Source: Pontibacter cellulosilyticus
GTDB taxonomy: Bacteria; Bacteroidota; Bacteroidia; Cytophagales; Hymenobacteraceae
DNA: 64,000 bases
NCBI RefSeq assembly: GCF_014306105.1
Contig: NZ_JACRVF010000006.1
Location: 1 to 64,000 of the forward strand
Direction: 5' to 3'
The notes below the pieces were generated by a model, which saw only the letters and a list, made by a program, of their open reading frames with translations, had not been told where the DNA came from and made no database searches. Positions 25,223 through 34,732 of the stretch are shown here, one piece after another. The position numbers and the translations under genes are program-made. Positions within the stretch are counted from its first letter, which is position 1, and the number at the start of each line of letters is the position of its first letter.

Positions 25223-26587
25223 CTATTTCTTCATCTCAGCAAAGTGCTTGTAAAACATCGGTATTGTCTCGATGCCTTTCATGTAGTTAAAAATACCAAA
25301 GTGTTCATTTGGCGAGTGTATCGCATCAGAATCTAACCCGAATCCCATCAGCACAGAGTCTAAGCCTAGCTCAGACTTAAACATTGCCACAATCGGAATA
25401 GAACCACCGCTGCGTACCGGAACAGGCTTCACGCCAAAGGTATCTTCATAAGCTTTGGCGGCAGCCTGGTAAGCCACAGAATCAGTGGGTGTAACAACCG
25501 GCTCACCACCATGGTGCGGCTTTACCTCTACCTTCACACTTTTTGGTGCTATACTTTCGAAGTGCTTCTTAAATTTCGCTGTGATCTCTTCAGAAGTCTG
25601 GTCAGGCACCAGACGCATAGAAATTTTAGCATAGGCCTTTGAGGCAATAACTGTTTTGGCACCCTCGCCGGTATAACCACCCCATATACCATTCACATCA
25701 AGTGTAGGGCGGATAGAGTTACGCTCCATGGTTGAGTAGCCGGCTTCGCCGTGCACATCACCTAAGTCCAGCGCTTTTTTATACTTATCCAGATCAAAAG
25801 GTGCACGGGCCATTTCTGCACGCTCCTCCTGGCTTAGCTCCTGCACATTGTCATAGAAACCAGGTATGGTAATGTGGTTATTCTCGTCATGTAAAGAGGC
25901 AATCATCTGGCAAAGTATGTTGATCGGGTTTGCCACAGCACCACCGTACAAGCCGGAGTGCAGGTCGCGGTTTGGTCCTGTTACTTCTACCTCTACGTAG
26001 CTCAGGCCACGCAAACCAGCCGTAATAGAAGGCGTGTCATTGCCCAGCATACCTGTATCTGAGATCAGGATCACATCGCCGGTTAACCTGTCTTTGTTCT
26101 CTTTAACAAAAGTAGCAAGGTTTACAGAGCCTACTTCCTCCTCGCCTTCGATCATAAACTTCACGTTGCAGGTTAGTGTGCCTGTCTGCATCATGGTTTC
26201 AAAGGCTTTTACGTGCATATACATCTGGCCTTTGTCGTCGCAGGCGCCGCGCGCGTAAATCTTCCCGTCTTTTATTACCGGCTCAAACGGAGGCGAAGTC
26301 CAAAGTTCGTACGGGTCTGCTGGCTGCACATCATAGTGGCCGTACACAATTACCGTTGGCAGGCTTGGGTCTACTATCTTCTCGCCGTATACTACAGGGT
26401 TTCCGGCTGTTTCTACCAGCTCTACGTTGTCTGCACCGGCATCTATCAGTCGCTGCTTCACAAACTCTGCTGTGCGCATTACATCCTGCTTAAACTTTGG
26501 GTCGGCGCTTACAGAAGGTATGCGCAGCATATCCAGCAACTCGTCTACAAAACGGTCTTTGTTCTTGTTGATATATTGGTTTACCAT
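25223..26587 (-). CDS. M20 family dipeptidase
   Basis: A 454-residue di-zinc peptidase of family M20 (CNDP/ArgE/DapE clan). Metal-site motifs are all present: YGHYDVQPADP near 82, the bridging Asp in ARGACDDKGQ, the catalytic Glu pair in EGEEEVGS, an Asp in the SDTGM stretch, and a C-terminal His in IHSPNEHFG. A dimerisation domain lies about 195-350. No signal peptide, so it is probably cytosolic and hydrolyses di- or tripeptides. Monocistronic on the reverse strand; the plsY terminator stands upstream. Confidence 0.92.
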   Translation of the reverse strand: MVNQYINKNKDRFVDELLDMLRIPSVSADPKFKQDVMRTAEFVKQRLIDAGADNVELVETAGNPVVYGEKIVDPSLPTVIVYGHYDVQPADPYELWTSPPFEPVIKDGKIYARGACDDKGQMYMHVKAFETMMQTGTLTCNVKFMIEGEEEVGSVNLATFVKENKDRLTGDVILISDTGMLGNDTPSITAGLRGLSYVEVEVTGPNRDLHSGLYGGAVANPINILCQMIASLHDENNHITIPGFYDNVQELSQEERAEMARAPFDLDKYKKALDLGDVHGEAGYSTMERNSIRPTLDVNGIWGGYTGEGAKTVIASKAYAKISMRLVPDQTSEEITAKFKKHFESIAPKSVKVEVKPHHGGEPVVTPTDSVAYQAAAKAYEDTFGVKPVPVRSGGSIPIVAMFKSELGLDSVLMGFGLDSDAIHSPNEHFGIFNYMKGIETIPMFYKHFAEMKK

Positions 26588-26628
26588 AGCTAGTGGTTAC
26601 GTTTTGGTTCTGACTTAAAGTTACAAAA

Positions 26629-26660
26629 AAAAGCCACCCTTGTATGTAAGGATGGCTTTT
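26629..26660 (-). terminator. terminator of plsY
   Basis: A 13-bp stem with one A-C mismatch (26629-26641 with 26648-26660), 6-nt loop, and a U-run on the reverse strand, about 25 bp past the plsY stop. Confidence 0.8.
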
Positions 26661-26684
26661 TAGCATATCGTTAAAGTATAACTC

Positions 26685-27332
26685 TTATTTTTTTCGGCCT
26701 ATACCGATGTTGGCTTTGCTTTCTTCGCCGGCTATCAGGCGGTTTATGTTTTTGCGGTGCGTTAAAACCACTACGGCAAAAAGCACAAATCCGAAGATGA
26801 TCAGGATCGGGTTATCCGGGTGAAAGCGAGGATGTAGCAGCAACAGCATCGGGAAAGCAAGTGCTGCGATCATAGAGCCAAGCGATACGTAGCGCGAGGT
26901 AAACAGCACGATCACGAAGATCACCATACACACCAGCGCCACTTCCGGCTGCACCGCCAGCATCATACCTAATAAGGTAGCTACGCCTTTACCGCCTTTA
27001 AAACGCTCATACACCGGGAAAATGTGACCAACTACCGCCAAAGCACCAAAGATCAACTGGAAGATAACGAGGTTATTTGCAGGTATGGCATCAAAAATAA
27101 CCAACAGCCCCGCTAGGGAGGTTGCAGCCCAGCCTTTAAAGATATCGATCAGCATTACAATGGTTCCCGGCTTTTTGCCCAACACCCTGAAGGTGTTGGT
27201 GGCACCGGAGTTTCCACTACCGTGCTTTCTGATATCAATACCATAGTAGGCCTTGCCTAACCATACAGCCGTGGAAATAGAACCAATAAGATACGCAACT
27301 ACGGCTAAAACCGCTATTAACAGAAAATCCAT
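26685..27332 (-). CDS. plsY: acyl-phosphate:glycerol-3-phosphate acyltransferase
   Basis: A 215-residue polytopic membrane enzyme that moves an acyl group from acyl-phosphate to glycerol 3-phosphate, starting phospholipid synthesis. Three conserved loops are recognisable: GSGNSGATNTFRVLGKKPG (about 38-56), KGGKGVATLLG (about 112-122) and a C-terminal NINRLIAGEE loop. Five or six hydrophobic helices match PlsY topology. The ATG at 27332 starts directly in the first helix. Monocistronic, with its own terminator. plsX, its usual partner, is not in the window. Confidence 0.95.
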   Translation of the reverse strand: MDFLLIAVLAVVAYLIGSISTAVWLGKAYYGIDIRKHGSGNSGATNTFRVLGKKPGTIVMLIDIFKGWAATSLAGLLVIFDAIPANNLVIFQLIFGALAVVGHIFPVYERFKGGKGVATLLGMMLAVQPEVALVCMVIFVIVLFTSRYVSLGSMIAALAFPMLLLLHPRFHPDNPILIIFGFVLFAVVVLTHRKNINRLIAGEESKANIGIGRKK

Positions 27333-27501
27333 GTGTAATCTAATCTTTATCCCTAATTAGGGTGCCCTTGTAACTGCAAACTATATATTTTTAGTTCACG
27401 CAGTGCTTCGGCAGAAACAAGCCCAAATATAGCTAAAACTTAATTTAAACTCCAAAAATCAAGCTTTATACAATCGTATACGCGGTGCTTATAGCTCCTG
27501 G

Positions 27502-30500
27502 TTATTGGTTATTGCTGCCCTCTTCTTCAATGGGGTCACCTTTGCCCTTCTTGCGCTTCTTCTTCTTTTCCTTACCCGTATCTTCCTCTTCGGCAAAATT
27601 TACATTGTTTACTGGCTCGCTGGATGGCTGTCCCGTCGCAATTTTAAATCCGTCTTCACCGTTCAAATAGTTTTTACGGAAGTGCTCCAGGAATGTATTC
27701 TTATCAATGTCACTGCCTTCGTAAACTCCGTAGCTAGAAGTAGATCCTCTACTGCCCTTCGACTTTGACCTAACCTGCTTGTTCAGTTTTTCGTCGGCAG
27801 AGGCAATTGTTAAGGAATTCTCCAGGAAGCTAATGTAATACCACGAATAAGGGTTTGCCTGTAAGTATAAATTTACTGCCGGTTCGCCGTTCATGTCCTG
27901 TCTTACTTCAAGGTAACCATTTAGTTGTGCGTTAATGTCTTCTTTCAGCATGCTGGCCACGCTTATCTTGCCCACACTGTACCATGCCTTCAATTCATTA
28001 GACCAACGCAGGTCCGCTTTATTTATAACTAGGCTACGGATTAATTTCTTCGATAGCTTAGGCAGCGGAACATACTCTATACTTGCACCATAGTCTCTCG
28101 CTCCCTTATCACCGATAAATTCGGCAAGCTTATACATGGTGGCATCACTCTTATCAAGTGCTTCGCCTGCTCCTCCTACATTTTCTTTTAAAGAGGAGGC
28201 CATTGTATTTAGGATGTTCGGGTGTGCAGATAGGTCAAAGGCCATAAAAGCATCTAACTTATAACGGCTGCTATCCACATTGGCATCGCCACTACCAGAA
28301 GCTTCTACATTGAAGTTCTTCATTGGTTTAACCAGGTTCATCTTACCCTCAAACCTAACTGTGTTGGAAGCTTCGTTGTAGAGTAGCAGGTTGCCTTCAT
28401 AAGACCCTTCGTAGGCACGGCCCTCTCTGCCCATCTTAAACTCTGTTTTCTCTTTGTTATAAGATAGCAGTCCGTCCACTGTAAAAAGATCAAGATCTTC
28501 GGGAGCCTGTTTTTTAGATACGAAAGTGTTGTACAGCTTAGAGCTTCCTACTGCAATGTGCAAACCAGTGTGAAGCGGCGTACCATCGGCAGCTTTAGGC
28601 TTTGTGATCGGGATACGTACGTTAGCCGGGTTAAGCGAGTCCTTCTTGTATGAGAACCAGTCAGAATCGGCCGGGTTACCAGTAAAGTTAAGCTTCAGGT
28701 CGCCGTCGAAATCGAAGTGCTCTTTTGGTGCATGCATTACAATCTTGCCGCGGTACAGGATTCTCGGGAAGATGTAGAACTGGCTCTTTTCATCTGCCTG
28801 CGCCTCAGCGAAAGTAAAGATCGGCTTCTTCTTCTCGCGCGGATTGCCATACACATAGTTCGTGAAGGTCAGCTTAAATGAGTCGGAGGCAGCGTTGAAA
28901 TAATCATGTACAGCGGTTCCCTTGAAAGCCTTCCGCGATAGCACATCAATGTTACCTGCATATAATTTGTGGTACTGCTGCAGCGTATCGGCGATGATAC
29001 GTGAATTGCGAAGTGTTTTGATGGTAGCATCGGCAGCAACGGCCACTTTACCACTATCCGGCACTACCCAGGCATCACCAACGGTAATGTATGGTACACC
29101 GCCGGCAAGTATCGTATTTGCTTTCAGGTCATACTCTCCGCTGGCTGCTGCAAACTGCAGTCCCTCCTGCTGCGGATGCTGCGAGTAGAACCAGTTCTTG
29201 TTGCCGCTTTCGTCGGCCTTGAGGCTTACACGCTGTTTGTTCATGTCCCAGCGGGCACTGCTCATAGATGTTTTATACTGCGCCTTCGGGAATTCTATAC
29301 TTGCGGCTCCTTTTACCTCACTTTCAAAATCCACGATACCCTTTACAAGGTCGTATTCAAAGGCCATGTCCTGGGCTTTGATGGCAGGTCTACCGGCCAC
29401 GTCTGATTTTGCGATCATGGTGGCGTGGTTACCGCTCAGGTTGCGCTGCTTAAAGTGAAGTTCTGCAGAGGTTACGTTTGCAACAGGGTTATCTACCACA
29501 CCGGCTCCGTACAGGCCGCCCGGCGACAGTTTAGCCACACCTTTAAAAGAGAACTCCTCCTTGTACACCTTCATCGGCTCTTTTTGCGTTTTGATGTACA
29601 TGGTATCGGCCTGTGGAAGCCAATTCATCTGGAAATCAGACACCTTGGCAACAGGGAATTTGGTGCCACCCAGTGTTTCTTCGGCTATCACGGCAGATTT
29701 GCCCGCTTTTGTGATTACCGCATTCTTATAGTAAGTATAAACAGGAGCCTGTAGCGTGGCTGTGAGATAAGTTAGCTTTCCTTTGCTTTGAATACCACTG
29801 GAGCTCATCATGATAGTATCGTAAGCCATGCCCTTGCCTCCGAATGCTGCTAATCCTTTTGCGCCTGGCTGGTAATAAAAGCCCAGTGTCTCGTCCGGCA
29901 TCATGATCAGCTTCGTTTTGATTGGCGGGAAAATGCCTCCGGAGTTAAAAGTACCGTCAAAGCCAATCGTGTTCTTGCCCGAGGCTAAACTATCAAGCTT
30001 AAACGGTGGCATATCAAAGTATACTGTGCTGTCGTAAGCGCCGCCGGCTACGTCTGGCCTGGCAAAGGCTACCTGTGCTCCCACCGGCGCGTCAAACTTA
30101 GGGTAATCGGCAAAGTAGTCTTTCCCGGATTTGTTGTTTGGCTTGTTGATGTAGAGTTTACCTGTTATTGACCCGTTCTTACCTGTCAACACCTGGTCTG
30201 TTACCTCGCCACCCTGCGCCCTGCGCTTTCTCGACATCAGGGCTACTGTATCCAACTGGGTAAGGTCAATAGAAAACTCATCGTAGTTGAACTTGAACTT
30301 AGAGCCTTTAAACGCGAGACTGCTGGCAAATACCTGCCCATCAAATTCTATATCGCGGTTTTTAAGTATATGTACCTCGCTTTTGCGTGGCATAATGTAC
30401 ACAGCGGCTGTATCGTTGTTAAAGGTGATTTTCTCCACACCCCGTACCGTCAGCTTGTTGTCAGCCAGATTCAGCGTTGCGTTTCGGCCTGATGGCACTA

Positions 30501-32271
30501 TTGATTTTATAACAAGATGATCGTAATCGTTGAGATTGCGCGAAGAACGTACGTAATGCCAGGCCTTCTCCTTGATCTCGATGTAGCCAGAAGCCGGATC
30601 ATAATTAATGTAGCCGGCGTGCTGCATGGCCAGTGCTGCCTCGTTTATAGCTTTCTCGCTAAGTTTGGTTGACCTGGCTACCTCTGACACAAAGAAAGTA
30701 TTGCTTTTAGCTTTGGCAGCATAGCCTACTAATACCTGCAAAGGATGGAAAGGCGCTATGCCCACCAGCTGCTGATAGCGGTTGTTAGAGTAATAATGCG
30801 ACGACTCTATTTGCACCGGCACCAGTGCCTTGGAGTTGATGATGGAGAAGTCGATATCCTGCGAACGAAGGTCCCAGTGCAGTCTCTCTGCTGTAATTTC
30901 CAGCTTATGATAAGTATCGTAGAACGGCGTGCGTGCGTAAGGACCTTTGTCTTTAGTTAGTGTGAGGGTTTGCTTTGGCTTGGAAAAGCGCAGCTGCATG
31001 GCCGGATGCGTGAGCGAGTCTTTTTGCTGGTAAATTGCCACAGACGCACGGTTAGCCATTATCAGCGAATCATTTATCGTATAGTTTCGTGCCATGGAGC
31101 GGAATTTGCGCTCGCCGGCATGCGATACCACGATCTCTGAAAGGCTGTTATCAAGAGGTCTGCTGCCCAGCAAATTGCCCTGCATGGAGAAACCACCAGT
31201 GTAAACGATATTCTCGCCTAGGGTTTTTAGCTTGGCATCGTTTGTAAAGGATGAGAACTTTGGATAAGGGTACTCACTTGTTTTGCGCTTCCCACTGATC
31301 CACTCCATGGCACCTTCTACCGGCGAAGCCAGTACAGACGGGTAAGTTACCGTTACATCCGGGGCCTTAAAACCTGAAAATGAAGTGTTAAAGCTATACT
31401 TCCTGATCTCGGCAGAAGCTGGTGCTCCGTCTGCTGTCCAATCAAAAGTGCCGCCCTCGCCAACAAACATGTTGCTGGCAAGCATCAGCTCTCCGTTGGT
31501 TTTCTTTATACCTGTAGAGTCCCAGGGGGTAACAAAAGTGAGGTTTACATTCTCCAGCTTAAGTACCGGTCCGCTAACTTTTGGTTGAGCAGGTATAAAC
31601 TGGCGCTTCAGGCTTTCCTTTCTATTCTTTTCGGCTTTTTTCTTGTCCTCTTTTTTAGGTGTTGGTGTAACAGTGCCCCAGCCATCATCTTCAATTACTT
31701 CGCCTTTATCGTTTACTTCATCATCCCAGGATGTTCCCCAGGCGTCTTCAGCTTTCTCATCGGTTGCTTTACTGGCACCTTCATAGGCAAAGCTAAAGCT
31801 GCCGCCAGAGGTATTTAACCTGTAGTAGGTATTTTGGTAAATGCGGTTGGTTTTCAGAAAGAGGCTGGCTGCATGCAAAAACGTTTCCAAGTGTTTGCCG
31901 TCTTCGTTTTGCACGGCTTTGGCTGTTACATTCAGCATGTCGTCGAGCTGTTTGCCGCGCATGTTCTGGTTGTTTACCCCGGCCGTAACCATGGTAAAAA
32001 AGTTCTCCATGTGCGGGTTTACACGCATGCGCTTGCGGTATAGTCCTTGTGCAATGTCGATGATCTCCTTTTGCTGCTTTGTTGTAAGCGTGCCACCGTT
32101 CCAGACAGCTTCCAGATCAGCGCCAAGCTTTTCGGCATTCGTCGCTTTACCAGTCACTAACATCGCTTTCACATCCGCCACAAATTCAGCAGGCTTATCC
32201 GAGATTTTGGACTGAGCCTGCGCCACCACTATCGATAAAAATAAGAAAAAGGGTAAAAGTCTATGCCTCAT
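27502..32271 (-). CDS. very large secreted protein, unknown
   Basis: A 1589-residue exported protein. I start at the ATG at 32271, where a signal peptide begins (MRHRLLPFFLFLSIVVAQAQ); the frame open to 32355 overlaps prmA. Residues 20-200 look alpha-helical; a charged linker with acidic stretches and KKEDKKKAEKNRKES follows near 200; residues 240-1450 are beta-rich with many short repeats of the kind seen in LptA/AsmA-like or beta-helix proteins; the tail is KEKKKKRKKGKG. No catalytic motif or T9SS sorting domain is seen. It follows prmA by 16 nt in the same operon. Similar giants occur in Bacteroidota as hypothetical proteins. An envelope or lipid-transport role is only a guess. Confidence 0.8.
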   Translation of the reverse strand: MRHRLLPFFLFLSIVVAQAQSKISDKPAEFVADVKAMLVTGKATNAEKLGADLEAVWNGGTLTTKQQKEIIDIAQGLYRKRMRVNPHMENFFTMVTAGVNNQNMRGKQLDDMLNVTAKAVQNEDGKHLETFLHAASLFLKTNRIYQNTYYRLNTSGGSFSFAYEGASKATDEKAEDAWGTSWDDEVNDKGEVIEDDGWGTVTPTPKKEDKKKAEKNRKESLKRQFIPAQPKVSGPVLKLENVNLTFVTPWDSTGIKKTNGELMLASNMFVGEGGTFDWTADGAPASAEIRKYSFNTSFSGFKAPDVTVTYPSVLASPVEGAMEWISGKRKTSEYPYPKFSSFTNDAKLKTLGENIVYTGGFSMQGNLLGSRPLDNSLSEIVVSHAGERKFRSMARNYTINDSLIMANRASVAIYQQKDSLTHPAMQLRFSKPKQTLTLTKDKGPYARTPFYDTYHKLEITAERLHWDLRSQDIDFSIINSKALVPVQIESSHYYSNNRYQQLVGIAPFHPLQVLVGYAAKAKSNTFFVSEVARSTKLSEKAINEAALAMQHAGYINYDPASGYIEIKEKAWHYVRSSRNLNDYDHLVIKSIVPSGRNATLNLADNKLTVRGVEKITFNNDTAAVYIMPRKSEVHILKNRDIEFDGQVFASSLAFKGSKFKFNYDEFSIDLTQLDTVALMSRKRRAQGGEVTDQVLTGKNGSITGKLYINKPNNKSGKDYFADYPKFDAPVGAQVAFARPDVAGGAYDSTVYFDMPPFKLDSLASGKNTIGFDGTFNSGGIFPPIKTKLIMMPDETLGFYYQPGAKGLAAFGGKGMAYDTIMMSSSGIQSKGKLTYLTATLQAPVYTYYKNAVITKAGKSAVIAEETLGGTKFPVAKVSDFQMNWLPQADTMYIKTQKEPMKVYKEEFSFKGVAKLSPGGLYGAGVVDNPVANVTSAELHFKQRNLSGNHATMIAKSDVAGRPAIKAQDMAFEYDLVKGIVDFESEVKGAASIEFPKAQYKTSMSSARWDMNKQRVSLKADESGNKNWFYSQHPQQEGLQFAAASGEYDLKANTILAGGVPYITVGDAWVVPDSGKVAVAADATIKTLRNSRIIADTLQQYHKLYAGNIDVLSRKAFKGTAVHDYFNAASDSFKLTFTNYVYGNPREKKKPIFTFAEAQADEKSQFYIFPRILYRGKIVMHAPKEHFDFDGDLKLNFTGNPADSDWFSYKKDSLNPANVRIPITKPKAADGTPLHTGLHIAVGSSKLYNTFVSKKQAPEDLDLFTVDGLLSYNKEKTEFKMGREGRAYEGSYEGNLLLYNEASNTVRFEGKMNLVKPMKNFNVEASGSGDANVDSSRYKLDAFMAFDLSAHPNILNTMASSLKENVGGAGEALDKSDATMYKLAEFIGDKGARDYGASIEYVPLPKLSKKLIRSLVINKADLRWSNELKAWYSVGKISVASMLKEDINAQLNGYLEVRQDMNGEPAVNLYLQANPYSWYYISFLENSLTIASADEKLNKQVRSKSKGSRGSTSSYGVYEGSDIDKNTFLEHFRKNYLNGEDGFKIATGQPSSEPVNNVNFAEEEDTGKEKKKKRKKGKGDPIEEEGSNNQ

Positions 32272-32287
32272 AGGAGTAAGGTTAAGG

Positions 32288-33118
32288 TTAGCTTGCTTTA
32301 AAAATTGCCGACACCCAGTTGTTTTTAACCCGGTGCGAAGTATAGTCCAGTCCAAGTTCAGATGCGCGTTCCTGTATCATCGGGAGGTCTTCAGTATAAA
32401 ATCCGCTTAGCAGCAGCCAGCCCTGCGGTGCCAGTACAGCTTTATAAGCCGGCATGTCTTCTAATAGAACGTTTCTGTTGATGTTGGCTAGTATAATATC
32501 GTAAGGTTTATCTCCTGCTATAGTCTCAGCGCCGCCCAAACGCACATCGATACTTGCGTAGTTATTCAGTTCAGCGTTTTCGCGGGCGTTTTCTACGGTC
32601 CAGTCTTCTATTTCTACAGCTACGATCTCAGAAGCGCCTAGTTCGCCGGCCATAATTGCCAGAATACCAGTACCGCAACCCATATCCAGCACGCGTTTGC
32701 TCTGATGGTCCAGCGTCAGCTGGTTCTCGATCATGAGCGTAGTGGTTTCGTGGTGGCCCGTACCAAACGACATTTTCGGGTTAATTACAATATCATACTT
32801 GGCATTAGCCGGCTTCTCATGAAAAGAGGCTCTTACTGAGACCTGGTCTCCAATAAACAGCGGTTCGAAATTGCGCTCCCACTCCTCATTCCAGTTCTGG
32901 CGCTCTATTTTTTGCACAGCGTATTCTACCTGCGCAAAATCAGCATAACGCTCCAGCACCTCCTGCAGCGCCTCCTCTGAAAACTTGTCTTCGTCTATGT
33001 AGGCACTAAAGCCATCTTCTGTCTCTACAAAAGCGTCAAAGCCTAGCTCTCCCAGCTCGGCGGTAAATATGTCCGCGAAATCCGCGTTTACTTTGAGGGT
33101 TACTTCTATAAAATCCAT
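32288..33118 (-). CDS. prmA: ribosomal protein L11 methyltransferase
   Basis: A 276-residue SAM-dependent enzyme that trimethylates ribosomal protein L11. The start is the ATG at 33118 (MDFIEVTLKV); the frame upstream to 33184 belongs to the preceding gene's region. An N-terminal substrate domain of about 100 residues precedes the Rossmann domain, with SAM motif LDMGCGTGILAIMAG and the NPPY-like catalytic region ILANINRNVL. The gene is 7 nt after the DUF6150-like gene and 16 nt before the 1589-residue protein, so all three form one transcription unit. Confidence 0.93.
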   Translation of the reverse strand: MDFIEVTLKVNADFADIFTAELGELGFDAFVETEDGFSAYIDEDKFSEEALQEVLERYADFAQVEYAVQKIERQNWNEEWERNFEPLFIGDQVSVRASFHEKPANAKYDIVINPKMSFGTGHHETTTLMIENQLTLDHQSKRVLDMGCGTGILAIMAGELGASEIVAVEIEDWTVENARENAELNNYASIDVRLGGAETIAGDKPYDIILANINRNVLLEDMPAYKAVLAPQGWLLLSGFYTEDLPMIQERASELGLDYTSHRVKNNWVSAIFKAS

Positions 33119-33125
33119 ATATGTG

Positions 33126-33500
33126 TTATTCGCGGCATGTGGCAAACGACCGCACATTAGTATAATGCACGCTAAAGTCTGCAAAGTTGCGGTTGTCGGT
33201 TACATAAAGTATGTGGTCGGCAAACGCCTTATTAGGGGTAAGATACCAAATTGCCGTAGCATCGGCAAACAGTTTATTGTTCTCCCGGTACACGATCATG
33301 TTGGCAAAAGCCTCCTCTTCGTTCAGATAAACAGTATAAGCTGCAGTATTTTTATACTTTGGGTCGCGCTCCAGGTACACTGCACCGTATATCTTGCAAT
33401 AATCGCGGGCAACAGCTGCTTTTTTAGCCTCTGCAGGAGCCGCTTTCGGTGTTAAAAACATCGGCGCCAGAGCCAACCAGAATGTAATCAGAATTTGCAT
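33126..33500 (-). CDS. small exported protein, DUF6150-like
   Basis: A 124-residue protein with an N-terminal signal peptide (about 1-24, MQILITFWLALAPMFL then Ala-rich). The mature part has repeated short strands of the form KIYGAVYLE, AYTVYLNEEEAFANM and AIWYLTPNKAFADH, each about 25 residues long, ending with a single Cys near the C-terminus that may pair with the early DYCKIYG Cys. The pattern matches DUF6150 as I remember it; the role is unknown. A CAAAGTTA (reverse TAACTTTG) -7-like box lies only 5 nt before the start, so the transcript may be nearly leaderless. Confidence 0.7.
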   Translation of the reverse strand: MQILITFWLALAPMFLTPKAAPAEAKKAAVARDYCKIYGAVYLERDPKYKNTAAYTVYLNEEEAFANMIVYRENNKLFADATAIWYLTPNKAFADHILYVTDNRNFADFSVHYTNVRSFATCRE

Positions 33501-33540
33501 ACTTCAAAGTTACTTAATTTAGCTTTATACGCTACAAAAA

Positions 33541-33569
33541 AGGCTGCCAACTATTTACGCTGGCAGCCT
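33541..33569 (-). terminator. terminator of tpiA
   Basis: A perfect 9-bp stem (33541-33549 with 33561-33569) with an 11-nt loop and a U-run on the reverse strand, 23 bp past the tpiA stop. Confidence 0.85.
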
Positions 33570-33592
33570 CTCTGTTTACTTTATTTCCTTTC

Positions 33593-34354
33593 TTAGAAGG
33601 ACTTAATGATATCTGTAAAGTCGCGTGATTTAAGTGAGGCACCACCGATCAAACCGCCATCAACATCTGGCTGCGCGAAAAGCTCCTGGGCGTTACTCGG
33701 GTTGCAGCTGCCACCGTAAAGTATGCTGGTGTTGTGTGCTGCCTCTGCATCAAACATGCGCGATAGCTGCTCACGAATGTACGCGTGCATCTCCTGTGCC
33801 TGCTGGCTGCTGGCTGTGCGGCCTGTGCCAATTGCCCAGATCGGCTCGTAGGCTACCGTTACCTGGTCAAATTCTTCGTTGCTCAGGTAAGAAAGGCTAT
33901 CGTGCAGCTGCTTGCCTACATACTCAAAATGACGATCTGCATCGCGCTCTTCCAAAGGCTCACCGCAGCAGAAGATCGGCTTTATACCTTGGGCAATGGC
34001 TGCTTTTAGTTTTTTATACAGTGTCTGGGCATCTTCGTGGTGGTACATGCGGCGCTCACTGTGGCCAATGATCACATACTCTGTACCCACAGACTTCAGC
34101 ATACTTGCCGACACCTCACCGGTGAATGCGCCGCTGTCGTGCTCACTTATGTTCTGGGCAGCCAGGTGCATCAGGTCGTTGCCTTGCGTTAGTTTGCCCA
34201 CGCTTTGCAGGAACGGAAACGGAGGAGCCACGATCACGGTCACATCGCCGTTTACTTCGTCTCTCACCATGTTGTCGATCTCCGACACAAGCGAAAGCGC
34301 CTCCTCGTAAGTTTTATTCATTTTCCAGTTTCCTGCAACTATACGTTTTCTCAT
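33593..34354 (-). CDS. tpiA: triose-phosphate isomerase
   Basis: A 253-residue TIM-barrel enzyme interconverting glyceraldehyde 3-phosphate and dihydroxyacetone phosphate in glycolysis. Every active-site block is present: GNWKMN with the catalytic Lys (residues 8-13), the electrophilic His in IIGHSERR, the catalytic Glu in AYEPIWAIGTG with the flexible loop 6, and the phosphate-binding YGGS plus GGLIGGASL. Normal length. Monocistronic; the ATG is at 34354 and an inverted-repeat element lies upstream. Confidence 0.97.
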   Translation of the reverse strand: MRKRIVAGNWKMNKTYEEALSLVSEIDNMVRDEVNGDVTVIVAPPFPFLQSVGKLTQGNDLMHLAAQNISEHDSGAFTGEVSASMLKSVGTEYVIIGHSERRMYHHEDAQTLYKKLKAAIAQGIKPIFCCGEPLEERDADRHFEYVGKQLHDSLSYLSNEEFDQVTVAYEPIWAIGTGRTASSQQAQEMHAYIREQLSRMFDAEAAHNTSILYGGSCNPSNAQELFAQPDVDGGLIGGASLKSRDFTDIIKSF

Positions 34355-34453
34355 GTTCTATACTTTGATGTTTGTTTTTATTTGAATTCAGGTACGGCAA
34401 GTTAGTAAATTATGGTTTATACTTTCTTCTATACTTTGTAGCAGACGCAGACC

Positions 34454-34652
34454 AACCACCCCTGCCCCTCCTTAACCAAGGAGGGGAGCTTGATACTACT
34501 GCTTCTTCTGTCATCACCATAGTACTTACTTTTCTCTTTCATTCTATAAAGATATAGTGTGAAGAAAGATTAAACTGGAGCAACAGCGTTTATACTTTTG
34601 CTAAAATAAAGCTAGAATTCCCCTCCTTAGTTAAGGAGGGGCTGGGGTGGTT
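34454..34652. repeat. 199-bp inverted-repeat intergenic element (MITE-like)
   Basis: The ends match as inverted repeats over about 33 bp with three or four mismatches: the left end reads AACCACCCCTGCCCCTCC from 34454 and the right end, in reverse complement from 34652, AACCACCCCAGCCCCTCC. Both ends then continue with a nested palindrome of the form CCCCTCCTTAnnTAAGGAGGGG. The middle has no ORF. CCTCCTTAA-TTAAGGAGG repeats are familiar from many Bacteroidota intergenic regions. It stands between tpiA and uvrA, both reverse-strand. The TIR design suggests a non-autonomous element. Confidence 0.75.
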
Positions 34653-34675
34653 TGACCCGGTACTGCAGAAAAAGC

Positions 34676-34711
34676 AAAAGCCGCTGCAACTATATGTGCA
34701 GCGGCTTTTTA
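34676..34711 (-). terminator. terminator of uvrA
   Basis: A perfect 13-bp stem (34676-34688 with 34697-34709) with an 8-nt loop, A-rich on the left and T-rich on the right, 23 bp past the uvrA stop; it could work in both directions. Confidence 0.85.
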
Positions 34712-34732
34712 TACTTATACTTTATACTTCAA

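Noticed and set aside
33634-34071. 145-codon forward frame opposite tpiA
   Set aside because: Fully antisense to triose-phosphate isomerase; Cys/Arg/His-rich shadow.
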